A stretch of DNA of 64,000 bases from CBDAQV01 sp965199335 (GCA_965199335.1 CBDAQZ010000003.1:620001-684000); one strand, 5' to 3'. Counted from the first letter of the stretch, positions 42,533 to 51,923 are shown. Notes: a model not told the origin generated them from the sequence alone. Program-made: numbers and translations.

Positions 42533-43648
42533 TTATCCCTCCGTCGGCTTGCTGGCATCGATGTATTTCGGCGGCTTGACCGGGTGCAGGGTCTGTTCCT
42601 GGTCCAGCGATATGCGGCGCTTGCGGTGATAGGGGGCCAGCGTCTGTGGCTCACCGGTCGCCAGCGCGCGGCGGATCGCCTCGATTACCCGCACGTCGCA
42701 GAGCCCCTCCTCGCCATCGGGTTCGGGATCGACATCGTTCAGGATGCAGTCCGAGAAATACTTCGTCTCGCCGCCGAAATGGTCGGTTGCCTTGTATTCC
42801 CTTTTCTTCTTTTCCTCGCCGATGGTGATCTCGTGCGCCAGGGCCTTGCCGTCGCCGAACATGTAGGCGGGATTGGACTGGATGATGCCCTCCGATCCGG
42901 CGATGCGGAATTCGTCGATCGCGGGCAGAGAGTAGCTGACGATGAAATCGGCGATGCGGTCGCCGGGGAACTTCAGCATCACATGCACCGTATCGTCGAA
43001 ATCGCCCAGCCCATGACGCAACCCGGTGGCGCGGACCTCGACCGGCTCGTCGCCGAACAGGTTGCGCACGGCGTTGATCGGATAGGGCCCCATGTCGTAG
43101 ACCGGCCCCGCCTCGAACCCGTTTTTGGCGCGGTGGTTGTCGGGCGAGACCTGTTGCGCGAAGGTCGAGCCGAAATACTGGATGTCGCCCAGCGTGCCGT
43201 CGCGCGCCATGCCGATGGCGGCCAGGGTCGCTGGCTCGAAATGCAGGCGATAGGCAACCATAAGCTTTGCACCCGATTCCTTCTGGGCGTCGATGATCTT
43301 CTGTGACGCTTCCTCTCCGATCTCGATCGGCTTTTCCAGCAGCACGTGGATACCGGCCTTCAGCGCCGGGACCGCAAATTCGGCATGCCGCCAGTTGGGC
43401 GTCGCGATATACAGCGCGTCGACGACATCGTCGGTCAGCAGCTGGCCGAACTGTTCGTAGGTATAAGTGTGTTCGATATCGTAATGCCTGGCCAGCCGGT
43501 CGGCCTTCACCGGGTCGCCGGTGACCAGCGCCGTCATCACCGAGTTGCCCGTATGATGCACGCCCGGCATGAACGCGCCCTGGCTGATCCAGCCACCGGC
43601 GACGACGCCATAACGAACCTTGGGACCTGTAACCTTCTTCGCCTTCAT
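42533..43648 (-). CDS. Gfo/Idh/MocA-family oxidoreductase
   Basis: 371 residues from ATG 43648, which has AGGAG six bases upstream. N-terminal Rossmann fold (VRYGVVAGGWISQGAFMPGV), the EKPIEIG motif in which Lys is catalytic, and a C-terminal beta-sheet domain with DMGPYPINAVRNLFG. This is the glucose-fructose-oxidoreductase-like branch. It uses NAD(P)H on a sugar or sugar-like substrate that cannot be told from sequence. A longer frame upstream has no support. Confidence 0.9.
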   Translation of the reverse strand: MKAKKVTGPKVRYGVVAGGWISQGAFMPGVHHTGNSVMTALVTGDPVKADRLARHYDIEHTYTYEQFGQLLTDDVVDALYIATPNWRHAEFAVPALKAGIHVLLEKPIEIGEEASQKIIDAQKESGAKLMVAYRLHFEPATLAAIGMARDGTLGDIQYFGSTFAQQVSPDNHRAKNGFEAGPVYDMGPYPINAVRNLFGDEPVEVRATGLRHGLGDFDDTVHVMLKFPGDRIADFIVSYSLPAIDEFRIAGSEGIIQSNPAYMFGDGKALAHEITIGEEKKKREYKATDHFGGETKYFSDCILNDVDPEPDGEEGLCDVRVIEAIRRALATGEPQTLAPYHRKRRISLDQEQTLHPVKPPKYIDASKPTEG

Positions 43649-43713
43649 ATCGAACTCCTGCGGATTGTCCCGTAGAAGCAGCGAAAGGGGGAAGAAGGTT
43701 CCCGCCCGGATGA

Positions 43714-44070
43714 TTACATTACCAGCGCCTCGCCGGACGAAGCCTGCTTGCCCAGGAAGGGAAGCCTGGATGTTACGGCAGGCTGGTGCCCGGCATCCGC
43801 CAGAACGCCGAGGCATTTCAACTTGAACGTATCGCTCATCGCTTCCGGATCCACATCGTCGTCATGGAAACGGATGATCGCGTCCATATAGCGGCTCTGG
43901 GCAGAGAAGAAAGCTTGGTCGGCGCCGCCGTTGGGCTGCTCGCGAACCATCATGGCAAAATGATCTTCCGCAGCCCTAAACTCTTTTCGGTCGCTACCCG
44001 TCATTTCCGCGGCCGGTGGCATGTTCGAGAAATCGCGGGTTCTAGAGATAAAGGTATCGGCAGCGAGCAT
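43714..44070 (-). CDS. Hypothetical helical protein
   Basis: 118 residues with AAGGA seven bases before the ATG, so a real start is likely. Acidic, helical, no signal peptide or membrane helix (RYMDAIIRFHDDDVDPEAM). Divergent from valS with a 121-base promoter gap. No family recognised. Confidence 0.6.
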   Translation of the reverse strand: MLAADTFISRTRDFSNMPPAAEMTGSDRKEFRAAEDHFAMMVREQPNGGADQAFFSAQSRYMDAIIRFHDDDVDPEAMSDTFKLKCLGVLADAGHQPAVTSRLPFLGKQASSGEALVM

Positions 44071-44094
44071 TTGAAATTCCTTATAATTAATTTC

Positions 44095-44123
44095 TTGTTA
44101 ATCTCTAACATGACGGTTTTAAT
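44095..44123 (+). promoter_or_regulatory. valS promoter
   Basis: TTGTTA (44095-44100), 17 bases, TTTAAT (44118-44123), four and five of six consensus bases. The valS start is about 70 bases downstream. A perfect TTGACA for the divergent hypothetical gene lies at 44126-44131 on the minus strand, but its -10 is poor. Confidence 0.5.
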
Positions 44124-44191
44124 CCTGTCAACGGTTCCTTCGTCGCTCGAGTGAGGTTGCCACCCGGCGCTTTCCGCCATAAACCAGTTTC

Positions 44192-46705
44192 ATGACCACC
44201 GAGATCGAAGCGCAGTGGCGCGCCTACTGGGAACAGCACAATATCTATCGTTGGGACGCCAAGGCCCCGCGCGAGGAATCCTACGTCATCGACACGCCGC
44301 CGCCGACTGTGTCGGGGTCGCTGCATATCGGCCACATCTTCAGCTACAGCCAGGCCGATACCATCGCTCGCTTCCAGCGCATGAGCGGGATGAACGTGTT
44401 CTTCACCGTAGGCTTCGACGATAACGGCCTGCCGACCGAGCGGCTGGTGGAGAAGGTCAAGGGCGTGCGCGCCAGCGACATGAAGCGGGAGGAGTTCGTC
44501 GCCCTGTGCTTCGAGACGGTGAAGGGCTTCGAGGACGAGTTCCGCGCCCTGTTCGAGCGCGCCGCCTACAGCTACGACTGGAGCCAGGCCTACCAGACGA
44601 TCAGCCCGCTGGCATGGAAGATCTCGCAGATGTCGCTGCTGGACCTTTACGAGAAAGGCCATCTGGAGCGCAAGCCGCAGCCGACTTTGTGGGACCCTGC
44701 TGACCGCACCGCCCAGGCGCAGGCCGAGGTGGTGGAGAAGGAGACGCAGGGCGTGATGTACACCCTGCCCTTCACGCTGGAAACCGGCGCGGATGTCGAG
44801 ATCGCCACTACAAGGCCGGAGCTGCTGGCGGCGTGCGTCGCGCTGATGATCCACCCGCAGGATCCCCGCGCCGCAGATCTGGTCGGCAAGACGGTCTATT
44901 CGCCCCTGTTCCAGGTTTCGGTGCAGATCGTCGCCGACGAGAAGGTCGATCTCGAGAAGGGCAGCGGCATCGTGATGTGCTGCACCTTCGGCGACCTGAC
45001 CGACATCGAATGGTGGAAGACGCACAAGCTGCCCCTGCGCGACATCGTCGGCAAGGATGGACGCCTCTACGGCCTCGACCGGATCGGCGGCGCCGACTGG
45101 CCGACGCGCGATGCCGCCGGCGCCGCGGCGGCGGCCGAAAAGATCGTCGGACTGAACGTTCGCAAGGCGCGCGAAGCGATGGTGACGGCGCTGCGCGAAG
45201 CCGGCCTGGTCAGGGGCGAGGTCCAGGTGACGCAGATGGTGCCGTGCGCCGACCGCTCGGGCGCGCCGCTGGAGATCCTGGTCAGCGCACAATGGACGGT
45301 CAAGCTGCTGGACAAGAAGCAGGAGCTGATCCGCCTGGCCCGCCAGATGGAATGGCACCCGGCCTACATGGAGGCGCGGTTCGAAAGCTGGGTCGAGAAC
45401 CTGAAATGGGACTGGGGCATCAGCCGCCAGCGTTTCTTCGGCGTGCCGGTACCGTTCTGGTACTCGAAGCGCAAGGGCGAGGAAGGAAAAATCCTGACGC
45501 CGCATCCCGACGACCTGCCGGTCAACCCGCTGGTCGATCTGCCGCGCGGCTATACGGCGGACGAAGTCGATCCCGATCCCGACGTGCTGGACACCTGGGC
45601 CACCAGTTCGGTGTCGCCACAGATCAACGCCCAGGGCATCGCTCCGGACAAGGCGCTGGACAAGGACCGCTTCGGCCGGCTGTTCCCTGCCGACCTGCGC
45701 CCGCAGGCGCACGAGATCATCCGCACCTGGGCCTTCTACACCGTGGCCAAGGCGCTGCTGCACACCGGGCAGGCGCCTTTCTCGGTCATGGGCATCAGCG
45801 GCTGGTGCCTCGCCGACAACCGCGAGAAGATGTCCAAGTCCAAGGGCAACGGCGTCCAGCCGGTCGCGTTGCTGGACCAGTACGGCACCGACGTGGTGCG
45901 CTACTGGGCAGCCAATTACCGGCTGGGCCACGATACCGCCTTTTCCGAGGATGTACTGAAAATCGGCAAGCGCCTGGTCACCAAGCTGACCAACGCCGCC
46001 AAGTTCGTCGCCCCGCATGTCGCCGCCTTCGACGGGCAGGATGCCCCCGCATGGCAGGATATCGAGGATGGCCACATCGCCCACAGCACCGACAAATGGC
46101 TGCTGGCGCGGCTGGCTCAGGTCATCCAGGCCGCGACGTCGGCGTTCGAGCGCTACGACTATCCCGATGCGCTTGAAGCGACCGAACGCTTCTTCTTCGG
46201 CGAGTTCTGCGACAATTACCTGGAACTGGTGAAGGGCCGCGTCTACGGCGAGATCGGCGACCACGCCGCCAAGCAGAGCGCGCAATTGACGCTGGGCCAT
46301 GCGCTGGTCGCGCTGTGCAAGCTGTTTGCGCCGTTCCTGCCCTTTGCCGCCGAACAGGTGCTGCACGACACGCTGCCGAAAACCGCAAAGAAGCTGGTTT
46401 CGGTGCACGCGCGCGGCAACTGGCCCAAGCCCGACCAGTTCCGGCCGGACCGGACGGCGCAGGCGGAAGCCTCGCTGGCGGCGGGGGCAATGGCAGTCGA
46501 GGTGCTGTCGCTGGTGCGTGGCGCGAAAAGTGAAAAAGGCGTATCGATCAAGGCGCCGTTGCAACTAGTGACGATCGCCTTGAGCCAGACACTGCCTGAC
46601 GATTTGCTAGCAGATCTGAAGCAAACCGTATCCGCGGCGGAAATAGTTACGGTCGCGGGGGGCGAATTATCGGTGCGCGTGGCGTGGCCTGAAACCACAG
46701 CATGA
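44192..46705 (+). CDS. valS: Valyl-tRNA synthetase, archaeal/rickettsial type
   Basis: 837 residues. Catalytic motifs HIGH (45-48) and KMSKS (546-550), with an editing domain between. Residues TPPPTVSGSLHIGH, GFDDNGLPTERLVEK, YQTISPL-KISQMS and VMCCTFGD-TDI-WWKTH match my memory of Rickettsia ValRS, which is of archaeal type. It is shorter than ordinary bacterial enzymes (about 900-950) and appears to lack the C-terminal coiled coil. Editing should remove misactivated threonine. Only valS in the window; whether a second copy exists is unknown. Confidence 0.95.
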   Translation: MTTEIEAQWRAYWEQHNIYRWDAKAPREESYVIDTPPPTVSGSLHIGHIFSYSQADTIARFQRMSGMNVFFTVGFDDNGLPTERLVEKVKGVRASDMKREEFVALCFETVKGFEDEFRALFERAAYSYDWSQAYQTISPLAWKISQMSLLDLYEKGHLERKPQPTLWDPADRTAQAQAEVVEKETQGVMYTLPFTLETGADVEIATTRPELLAACVALMIHPQDPRAADLVGKTVYSPLFQVSVQIVADEKVDLEKGSGIVMCCTFGDLTDIEWWKTHKLPLRDIVGKDGRLYGLDRIGGADWPTRDAAGAAAAAEKIVGLNVRKAREAMVTALREAGLVRGEVQVTQMVPCADRSGAPLEILVSAQWTVKLLDKKQELIRLARQMEWHPAYMEARFESWVENLKWDWGISRQRFFGVPVPFWYSKRKGEEGKILTPHPDDLPVNPLVDLPRGYTADEVDPDPDVLDTWATSSVSPQINAQGIAPDKALDKDRFGRLFPADLRPQAHEIIRTWAFYTVAKALLHTGQAPFSVMGISGWCLADNREKMSKSKGNGVQPVALLDQYGTDVVRYWAANYRLGHDTAFSEDVLKIGKRLVTKLTNAAKFVAPHVAAFDGQDAPAWQDIEDGHIAHSTDKWLLARLAQVIQAATSAFERYDYPDALEATERFFFGEFCDNYLELVKGRVYGEIGDHAAKQSAQLTLGHALVALCKLFAPFLPFAAEQVLHDTLPKTAKKLVSVHARGNWPKPDQFRPDRTAQAEASLAAGAMAVEVLSLVRGAKSEKGVSIKAPLQLVTIALSQTLPDDLLADLKQTVSAAEIVTVAGGELSVRVAWPETTA

Positions 46706-46771
46706 GATTGAATATTCCCCTCGCGCGCATTTTCTGCTAGGCACACGCCTTCACTTCGAGAAGAAAGCCCC

Positions 46772-47389
46772 ATGGCCGAAACCCTGACCATTAGCCCGCG
46801 TGTCATCGACCTGATCTGTTCGCGCATCTGCCACGACCTGATCAGCCCGGTCAGCGCCATCAACAACGGTATCGAGCTGATCAACGAAACCGAAGAGGGC
46901 GTGGGCGGCGATGCGTTCAGCCTGATCGCCGACAGCGCCGCGATCGTGGCCAGCCGCCTGGCGGTGATGCGCTACGCCTACGGCGCGGCGACCCCGGGCC
47001 TGGACGAGGTCCGCACCCTGGCGCTGGATTATTTCGGCGAGAGCAAGATCCATCTTTCCTGGCCAAAGACAGGCCTTGCTTCGGAACTGGCGACAAAGCC
47101 CGGCTTCCCCAAGCTGATCCTGAACACCGTGCTGACCCTCGCCGAGGCCATCGGTGCCGCCGGCACGATCACGCTGGAAGGCGTAAAGCCGGGCGAGATG
47201 ACGATCACCGGCGAATCCAAGGTCGGCACGATCCGCAACGACGTTCTGGCGGGTGTCGATGTCGCCTCCGCCGATGCGCTGGACGCGCGCACCATCCAGG
47301 CCTTCACCACCGGCATGCTGGCGGCCCGCTTCGGCTTCACCCTGACTAAGACGGTCGAGGACGCAAAGATCACCTTCACCCTGCGCTAG
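46772..47389 (+). CDS. chpT: Histidine phosphotransferase ChpT
   Basis: 205 residues. The start LICSRICHDLISPVSAINNG with phospho-accepting His21 is the ChpT signature (a pseudo-histidine-kinase dimer). The C-terminal half is a degenerate ATPase-like domain. In alphaproteobacteria ChpT moves phosphate from CckA to CtrA and CpdR. Here ctrA lies 4 kb away. Followed after six bases by a solute-binding protein, likely in one transcript. Confidence 0.92.
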   Translation: MAETLTISPRVIDLICSRICHDLISPVSAINNGIELINETEEGVGGDAFSLIADSAAIVASRLAVMRYAYGAATPGLDEVRTLALDYFGESKIHLSWPKTGLASELATKPGFPKLILNTVLTLAEAIGAAGTITLEGVKPGEMTITGESKVGTIRNDVLAGVDVASADALDARTIQAFTTGMLAARFGFTLTKTVEDAKITFTLR

Positions 47390-47395
47390 GCCTTG

Positions 47396-48286
47396 ATGAA
47401 GTCCGGCCTGTTTGCACTTGTCGTCCTGATCTCGCTTGTCGCCGGGGCGGTAGGGGGCCGGTTGGCAGCACCGCGGATGGTCACGGCCGTCGCATCATCC
47501 CCGCAAGCTGCAAGCGCCTCGAGTGAACCCGCCTACGAGCGCGTCATGCGCACCGGCACGCTGCGCTGCGGCTATCTGCTATGGCCGCCCTTGCTGACGA
47601 AGGATCCCAACTCGGGACAGTTCAAAGGCCCCTGGTACGATATCGTCACGGAAATGGGCAAGCGCCTGGGCCTGAAGATCGAGTGGACCGAGGAAGTCGG
47701 CACGGCCACCATGTTCGAAGGCTTCAGGACCGGCCGCTACGACGCCTTGTGCGCGCCGCTGACATCGACGCCCGAACGCGCGCGGTCCGCCGATTTCACG
47801 ATCCCGTTCGCCTATATCCCCTATACGCTGTATGTGCGGAAGGACGACAAGCGCTTCGACGGCAATTTTGCCGCTGCCGACGATCCTTCGGTCAGGGTGG
47901 TCACCATCGACGGCGAATATTCGTCCAAGATCGCGGCGGAGGATCTGCCCGGTGCGAGGGCCGTCTCCCTGCAGAACATGACGCAAGGGTCCGAACTGTT
48001 GCTTTATGTGGAAAACGGCAAGGCGGATGTCGCGCCGGACGATATGGTGAGCGCCACCGATTTCATGGCCGCGCATGGCAACACGATACGCCCTGTGGCA
48101 GGACCGCCCTTGCGCACCTTGCCGTTGGTTCTTCCGCTTCCGAAAGGCGAATACGAATTGAAGCAGATGCTCGACGTCACCCTGACCGAGATGCTCGACA
48201 CCGGCTTCACGCAGAAGACATTCGAAAACTCCACCAGCCATCCAGGCACCTACCTGTTTCCGGCGCTGGTGCAGCAACCAAAGTGA
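47396..48286 (+). CDS. Family 3 periplasmic solute-binding protein
   Basis: 296 residues from ATG 47396. N-terminal hydrophobic signal or anchor (about 4-24), then the binding fold of amino-acid-type solute-binding proteins: VMRTGTLRCGYLLWPPL, GPWYDIVTEMGKRLGLKIEWTEEVG and PERARSADFTIPFAYIPYTLYV. No permease or ATPase gene is next to it, so it may serve a distant transporter or a sensor. It lies in the chpT operon with threonine aldolase. Ligand unknown. Confidence 0.85.
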   Translation: MKSGLFALVVLISLVAGAVGGRLAAPRMVTAVASSPQAASASSEPAYERVMRTGTLRCGYLLWPPLLTKDPNSGQFKGPWYDIVTEMGKRLGLKIEWTEEVGTATMFEGFRTGRYDALCAPLTSTPERARSADFTIPFAYIPYTLYVRKDDKRFDGNFAAADDPSVRVVTIDGEYSSKIAAEDLPGARAVSLQNMTQGSELLLYVENGKADVAPDDMVSATDFMAAHGNTIRPVAGPPLRTLPLVLPLPKGEYELKQMLDVTLTEMLDTGFTQKTFENSTSHPGTYLFPALVQQPK

Positions 48287-48289
48287 CCC

Positions 48290-49321
48290 ATGAACTTCGC
48301 TAGCGACAACTGCGCCGGCATCGCGCCCGAGATCATGGCCGCGATCCAGGCCGCCAATACCGGCTATCATCATTCCTATGGCGCGGACGCGTGGACCGAA
48401 AGCCTGGACGGCCTGTTCTCGGATCTGTTCGAACGCGAAGTCAGGGTCTTCAATGTCCTTACCGGCGGCGCGGCGAATTGCTTGGCGCTGGGCACGATCG
48501 TGCCGTCCTACGGCGTGACGCTCTGCCATGGCAACGCCCATATCCATACCGATGAATGCGGCGGCGCGGGTTTCTATACCGGCGGCTCGAAGCTCGAGCT
48601 GGTCGAAGGCGCGCACGGCAAGATCGACCCGCAGGCCCTGATACGCGCCGCCGGCAACTTCACGCGCGGCGTGCACAGCCCGCAACCGGCCATGCTGAGC
48701 CTGACCCAGGCAACCGAATGGGGCACCGTTTACACGGCGGGCGAGATCGCGGCCCTGGCCGACATTGCCAGGACCCACAAGCTGACGGTGCATATGGACG
48801 GGGCGCGCTTTGCCAACGCCGTGGCGCATCTGGGATGTGCGCCCGCCGACATCACCTGGCGGGCTGGCGTCGACGTGCTGTCGTTCGGTGCGACCAAGAA
48901 CGGTGCGATGATGGCCGAAGCCCTGGTCTTCTTCGATCCGGCACAGGTCCGCGACTTCGAGTTCCGCCGCAAGCAGGCGGGTCATCTGCCGTCTAAGATG
49001 CGCTTCGTTTCAGCGCAGTGGCAGGCCTATCTGAACGATGGGTTGTGGCTGCGCCTGGCAGGTCATGCCAACGCGATGGCCATGCGTCTGGCGACAGGAC
49101 TTCGCGGCCTGGAAGATATCACCCTGGCCGCCCCCGTCGAAGCGAACGAGCTGTTCGTCGCCATGCCCGAGGCCAGGATCGCCGCGCTGGAAAACGCCGG
49201 CGCCGATTTCTACCGTTGGCCCGACCCCGGCGGGCCGATGATCCGGCTGGTCACCAACTGGGCGACGACGGAGGACGAGGCGGACTGGTTTCTGGAGACG
49301 ATACGGTCGCAGCCTGTTTAA
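48290..49321 (+). CDS. ltaE: Low-specificity L-threonine aldolase
   Basis: 343 residues, PLP-dependent; cleaves threonine to glycine and acetaldehyde. Schiff-base Lys203 is in SFGATKNGA; HMDGARFANA holds the PLP-binding Asp. Three bases after the solute-binding gene and the last gene of the chpT run; its stop overlaps the convergent metallopeptidase gene by three bases. Length is normal. Confidence 0.92.
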   Translation: MNFASDNCAGIAPEIMAAIQAANTGYHHSYGADAWTESLDGLFSDLFEREVRVFNVLTGGAANCLALGTIVPSYGVTLCHGNAHIHTDECGGAGFYTGGSKLELVEGAHGKIDPQALIRAAGNFTRGVHSPQPAMLSLTQATEWGTVYTAGEIAALADIARTHKLTVHMDGARFANAVAHLGCAPADITWRAGVDVLSFGATKNGAMMAEALVFFDPAQVRDFEFRRKQAGHLPSKMRFVSAQWQAYLNDGLWLRLAGHANAMAMRLATGLRGLEDITLAAPVEANELFVAMPEARIAALENAGADFYRWPDPGGPMIRLVTNWATTEDEADWFLETIRSQPV

Positions 49322-50970
49322 CGAGCGCCGGCTGAAAGGCGTGTTTTGACAACGGGCGATACAGCCTTGGGCGTAGATGACAGCTTTTCTATCACAGCGG
49401 AATTGGCCTCTATCTCGCTCACTATGACATCCGACTGCTCAGTTAGCAGTGACTGGGTATCGCGAATATCTTCAAGTGCAGTCCGTGCTTTTTGCAACGC
49501 AGGCACATCTTCCGGCTTCGCGATCAACCGCATTTGCAGGTCGTCGGTTGCAACCCGTCCAATATCCTCACCGACCTGATTCAAACCGAGGAAATTTCTC
49601 ACGCTGAAATCAAAGCCCGGATTATTATAGTCCTTCACTTCATCCGCCACGTCGGCTTGAAGATTTGTCGACAGGCGATCCATGGTTTTTGGCTGCAAGG
49701 CTCGAAACGTTTTCTGCAAATCGGGATCGATGCCGACCGCAAGCGCCGTCAAAAGGGCAACCGATCCCAAAGCGATTCCCAGACGACCGATTTTGGTCGG
49801 CGGGGCGTTGATCACCGCTGCCGCAATCGGCGTCGCGATATAGTCGAATACTATTTCGGACGCATGCTTGGCATAAAGTGAGATGTCGGGCTCCTCCAGA
49901 TGCGTATCGAGCTGAATGCCTTCTTTTTCGAGCAGCGCGGAAAGATCGCGAACCTGCCGATAGGCCTTTGTGGCGCCCCGATGCGGCATCAGCTGCGTAA
50001 AATCAGGACCATCTAGCGTCTGGGGGTCGACATACGGTTTTCCCATGAGAAGAATGGAACGTGCAAGCTCATCGTTTGACTGGGCTTTTGCTGTCAGCAC
50101 TCCATCCGGAACCACGATGTCCGGCGGCGATATTTGACCGCCGGGGCGTTTGATCATGTCCTGCAACTCTGCGTGGACCTGTTGCAAAAGCCGCTGGTCG
50201 TAGCTGCCGTTTGTCATAAATTCCTTGGACGCGGCCACGAAGACTTGTCCTGCAAAGCCTTGCCAATCCCCTTTTTCGGCAAGGTGGCGATGCTTCTTTG
50301 CTTCTCTTGCAAGGTGCGGGTTCATTTCTTCGAGGGTTGAAAGGAAATCCGGAGGCCTGTAATCGCCAGGCCTTTCCCCCGGTGCCGGCAAACTTGCCTG
50401 GTAAGCAAAAACGACTGCGGCCGTTCGTGAATCGAACTCTATGATCCTATTTTTCTTGTACCGCGACTCCACCGAATCGTTTTTGTTCGGTAGGATCGCC
50501 TGATGGGCACTGTGCCTCAGCTCATGGGCGGCAATCAGAGCCATCTCTTTAGGCTCATCGCGATGCGATAGCCTGACCATCTGCTCTTCCTTCGAGTAAG
50601 ATCCGCCGAACCGCTCCTTTGCAAGAGTGTCTGCATCCAGATTGATGAACGTACCCTTTTCGTAGGCATCACGAAGCAGATCGCGGCCGAAATCTCTCTG
50701 GCTTACTAGGAAAATCGCTTTCTCAAGCCTCTGGCTGCCTTGCTTGGCATAAGCTTTAGCCCATTCCACTTCGTCCAAATCTGGATTTGCCTGCTTGAGG
50801 CCCTCGATCAATTGATCGGGAATATGAAAGTAACCACCATGAAACGGAAGGGTGGACCGGGCAGCAAAAAGCCCTGGTTTGGGAGCGCCTTTGACACGAT
50901 TGCCATCGGCATCCACTAAATCCGGGTGAGATTGTCTGAGTACGGGCGTGATGGAAAGATCTTCCTTCAT
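49318..50970 (-). CDS. Putative zinc metallopeptidase with a membrane helix (DUF6782-like)
   Basis: 550 residues from ATG 50970; a GTG five codons upstream is possible. The motif HELRH at 149-153 in LIAAHELRHSAHQ is a metzincin/gluzincin-type zinc site (HExxH). A third zinc ligand is not certain; an RIIEFDSRTA block about 35 residues later carries a candidate Glu. A single helix follows at about 393-415 (LGIALGSVALLTALAVGI), and a long charged tail. No signal peptide. I recall similar alphaproteobacterial proteins as DUF6782. A TATAAT at 50977-50982 places transcription start at or next to the ATG. Confidence 0.7.
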   Translation of the reverse strand: MKEDLSITPVLRQSHPDLVDADGNRVKGAPKPGLFAARSTLPFHGGYFHIPDQLIEGLKQANPDLDEVEWAKAYAKQGSQRLEKAIFLVSQRDFGRDLLRDAYEKGTFINLDADTLAKERFGGSYSKEEQMVRLSHRDEPKEMALIAAHELRHSAHQAILPNKNDSVESRYKKNRIIEFDSRTAAVVFAYQASLPAPGERPGDYRPPDFLSTLEEMNPHLAREAKKHRHLAEKGDWQGFAGQVFVAASKEFMTNGSYDQRLLQQVHAELQDMIKRPGGQISPPDIVVPDGVLTAKAQSNDELARSILLMGKPYVDPQTLDGPDFTQLMPHRGATKAYRQVRDLSALLEKEGIQLDTHLEEPDISLYAKHASEIVFDYIATPIAAAVINAPPTKIGRLGIALGSVALLTALAVGIDPDLQKTFRALQPKTMDRLSTNLQADVADEVKDYNNPGFDFSVRNFLGLNQVGEDIGRVATDDLQMRLIAKPEDVPALQKARTALEDIRDTQSLLTEQSDVIVSEIEANSAVIEKLSSTPKAVSPVVKTRLSAGAR

Positions 50971-50976
50971 TCCAGC

Positions 50977-50982
50977 ATTATA
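50977..50982 (-). promoter_or_regulatory. -10 box giving a possibly leaderless transcript
   Basis: Perfect TATAAT on the minus strand, seven bases before ATG 50970, so transcription would start at about the first codon. No convincing -35 at 16-18 bases. If real, the metallopeptidase mRNA has no leader. Confidence 0.45.
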
Positions 50983-51033
50983 CACAGCTTCTTCGGGAAA
51001 TCGATAAAATTTTATCTATTACAAGCGTCTAAC

Positions 51034-51065
51034 AAAAAGCCTCCCGCATGGGCCGGGAGGCTTTT
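51034..51065 (-). terminator. Bidirectional rho-independent terminator
   Basis: AAAAGCCTCCCG (51035-51046) and CGGGAGGCTTTT (51054-51065) form a perfect 12-base-pair stem with a seven-base loop. A- and T-runs flank both sides. It lies just past the ctrA stop and probably ends its transcript. Confidence 0.9.
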
Positions 51066-51086
51066 CGATAAACATTCAGACGTTGG

Positions 51087-51815
51087 TTAGACGGCCTGCT
51101 CCAGCTCCTCGACCTTGGTCGAGCCTGGTACATGCGGCTCCATCGGATCGCGCAGCACGTAGCCCCGGCCCCAGACGGTTTCGATATAGTTGGATCCGCC
51201 GGTGGCGCTGGCCAGCTTCTTGCGCAACTTGCAGATGAAAACGTCGATGATCTTGAGTTCGGGTTCGTCGATGCCGCCGTAGAGGTGGTTGAGGAACATT
51301 TCCTTGGTCAGGGTCGTGCCCTTGCGCAGGGACAACAATTCCAGAATTCCGTATTCCTTGCCGGTCAGGTGCAGCGGCTGGTTCTCGACCTCTACCGTGC
51401 GGCTGTCGAGGTTCACCTTCAGCAGGCCCGTCTCGATGATGCTCTGGCTGTGGCCCTTGCTGCGGCGCACGATGGCCTGGATGCGGGCGACCAGCTCACG
51501 CTTGTCGAATGGCTTGGTCAGATAATCGTCGGCGCCGAAACCCAGGCCTTGCAGCTTGGCGTCCATTTCGGTCATGCCGGACAGGATCAGGACCGGGGTC
51601 TGGATACGGCCGGCGCGGAGGCGGCGCAGCACGTCGTAACCATGCATGTCGGGAAGAAGCAGATCGAGCAGGATAATGTCGTAATCGTACAGCTTGCCGA
51701 TTTCGAGGCCATCCTCGCCAAGGTCGGTGACATCGACCACGAAGCCCTCGGACTTCAACATCAGGTCAATGCTGCGAGCAACCGAAGTATCGTCTTCAAT
51801 GAGGAGAACGCGCAT
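51087..51815 (-). CDS. ctrA: Cell-cycle master regulator CtrA
   Basis: 242 residues from ATG 51815, with GAGG five bases upstream; the frame runs on to 51869 but lacks the family start. Receiver domain RVLLIEDD with phospho-acceptor Asp51 in LLDLLLPD and the conserved Lys, then a winged-helix DNA-binding domain (IIDVFICKLRKKL, NYIETVWGRGYVL). CtrA controls replication, division, ccrM and flagellar genes in alphaproteobacteria. The C-terminus ends in AV rather than the AA degron of Caulobacter. Divergent from fliI. Confidence 0.98.
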   Translation of the reverse strand: MRVLLIEDDTSVARSIDLMLKSEGFVVDVTDLGEDGLEIGKLYDYDIILLDLLLPDMHGYDVLRRLRAGRIQTPVLILSGMTEMDAKLQGLGFGADDYLTKPFDKRELVARIQAIVRRSKGHSQSIIETGLLKVNLDSRTVEVENQPLHLTGKEYGILELLSLRKGTTLTKEMFLNHLYGGIDEPELKIIDVFICKLRKKLASATGGSNYIETVWGRGYVLRDPMEPHVPGSTKVEELEQAV

Positions 51816-51923
51816 TTTTGCCTCGAACGTTTCTGTTAGGTGCCGGACGCGGCACTGTTCCTTAACCAACTACGGACACTATCGCATCATAAAGATTAAC
51901 GAACGGTGAAGCGTTTTAATAAA

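Noticed and set aside
44105..46564. An 819-codon open frame antisense to valS
   Set aside because: Same reason; low-complexity His, Arg, Gln and Leu, no ribosome site, and valS is certain.
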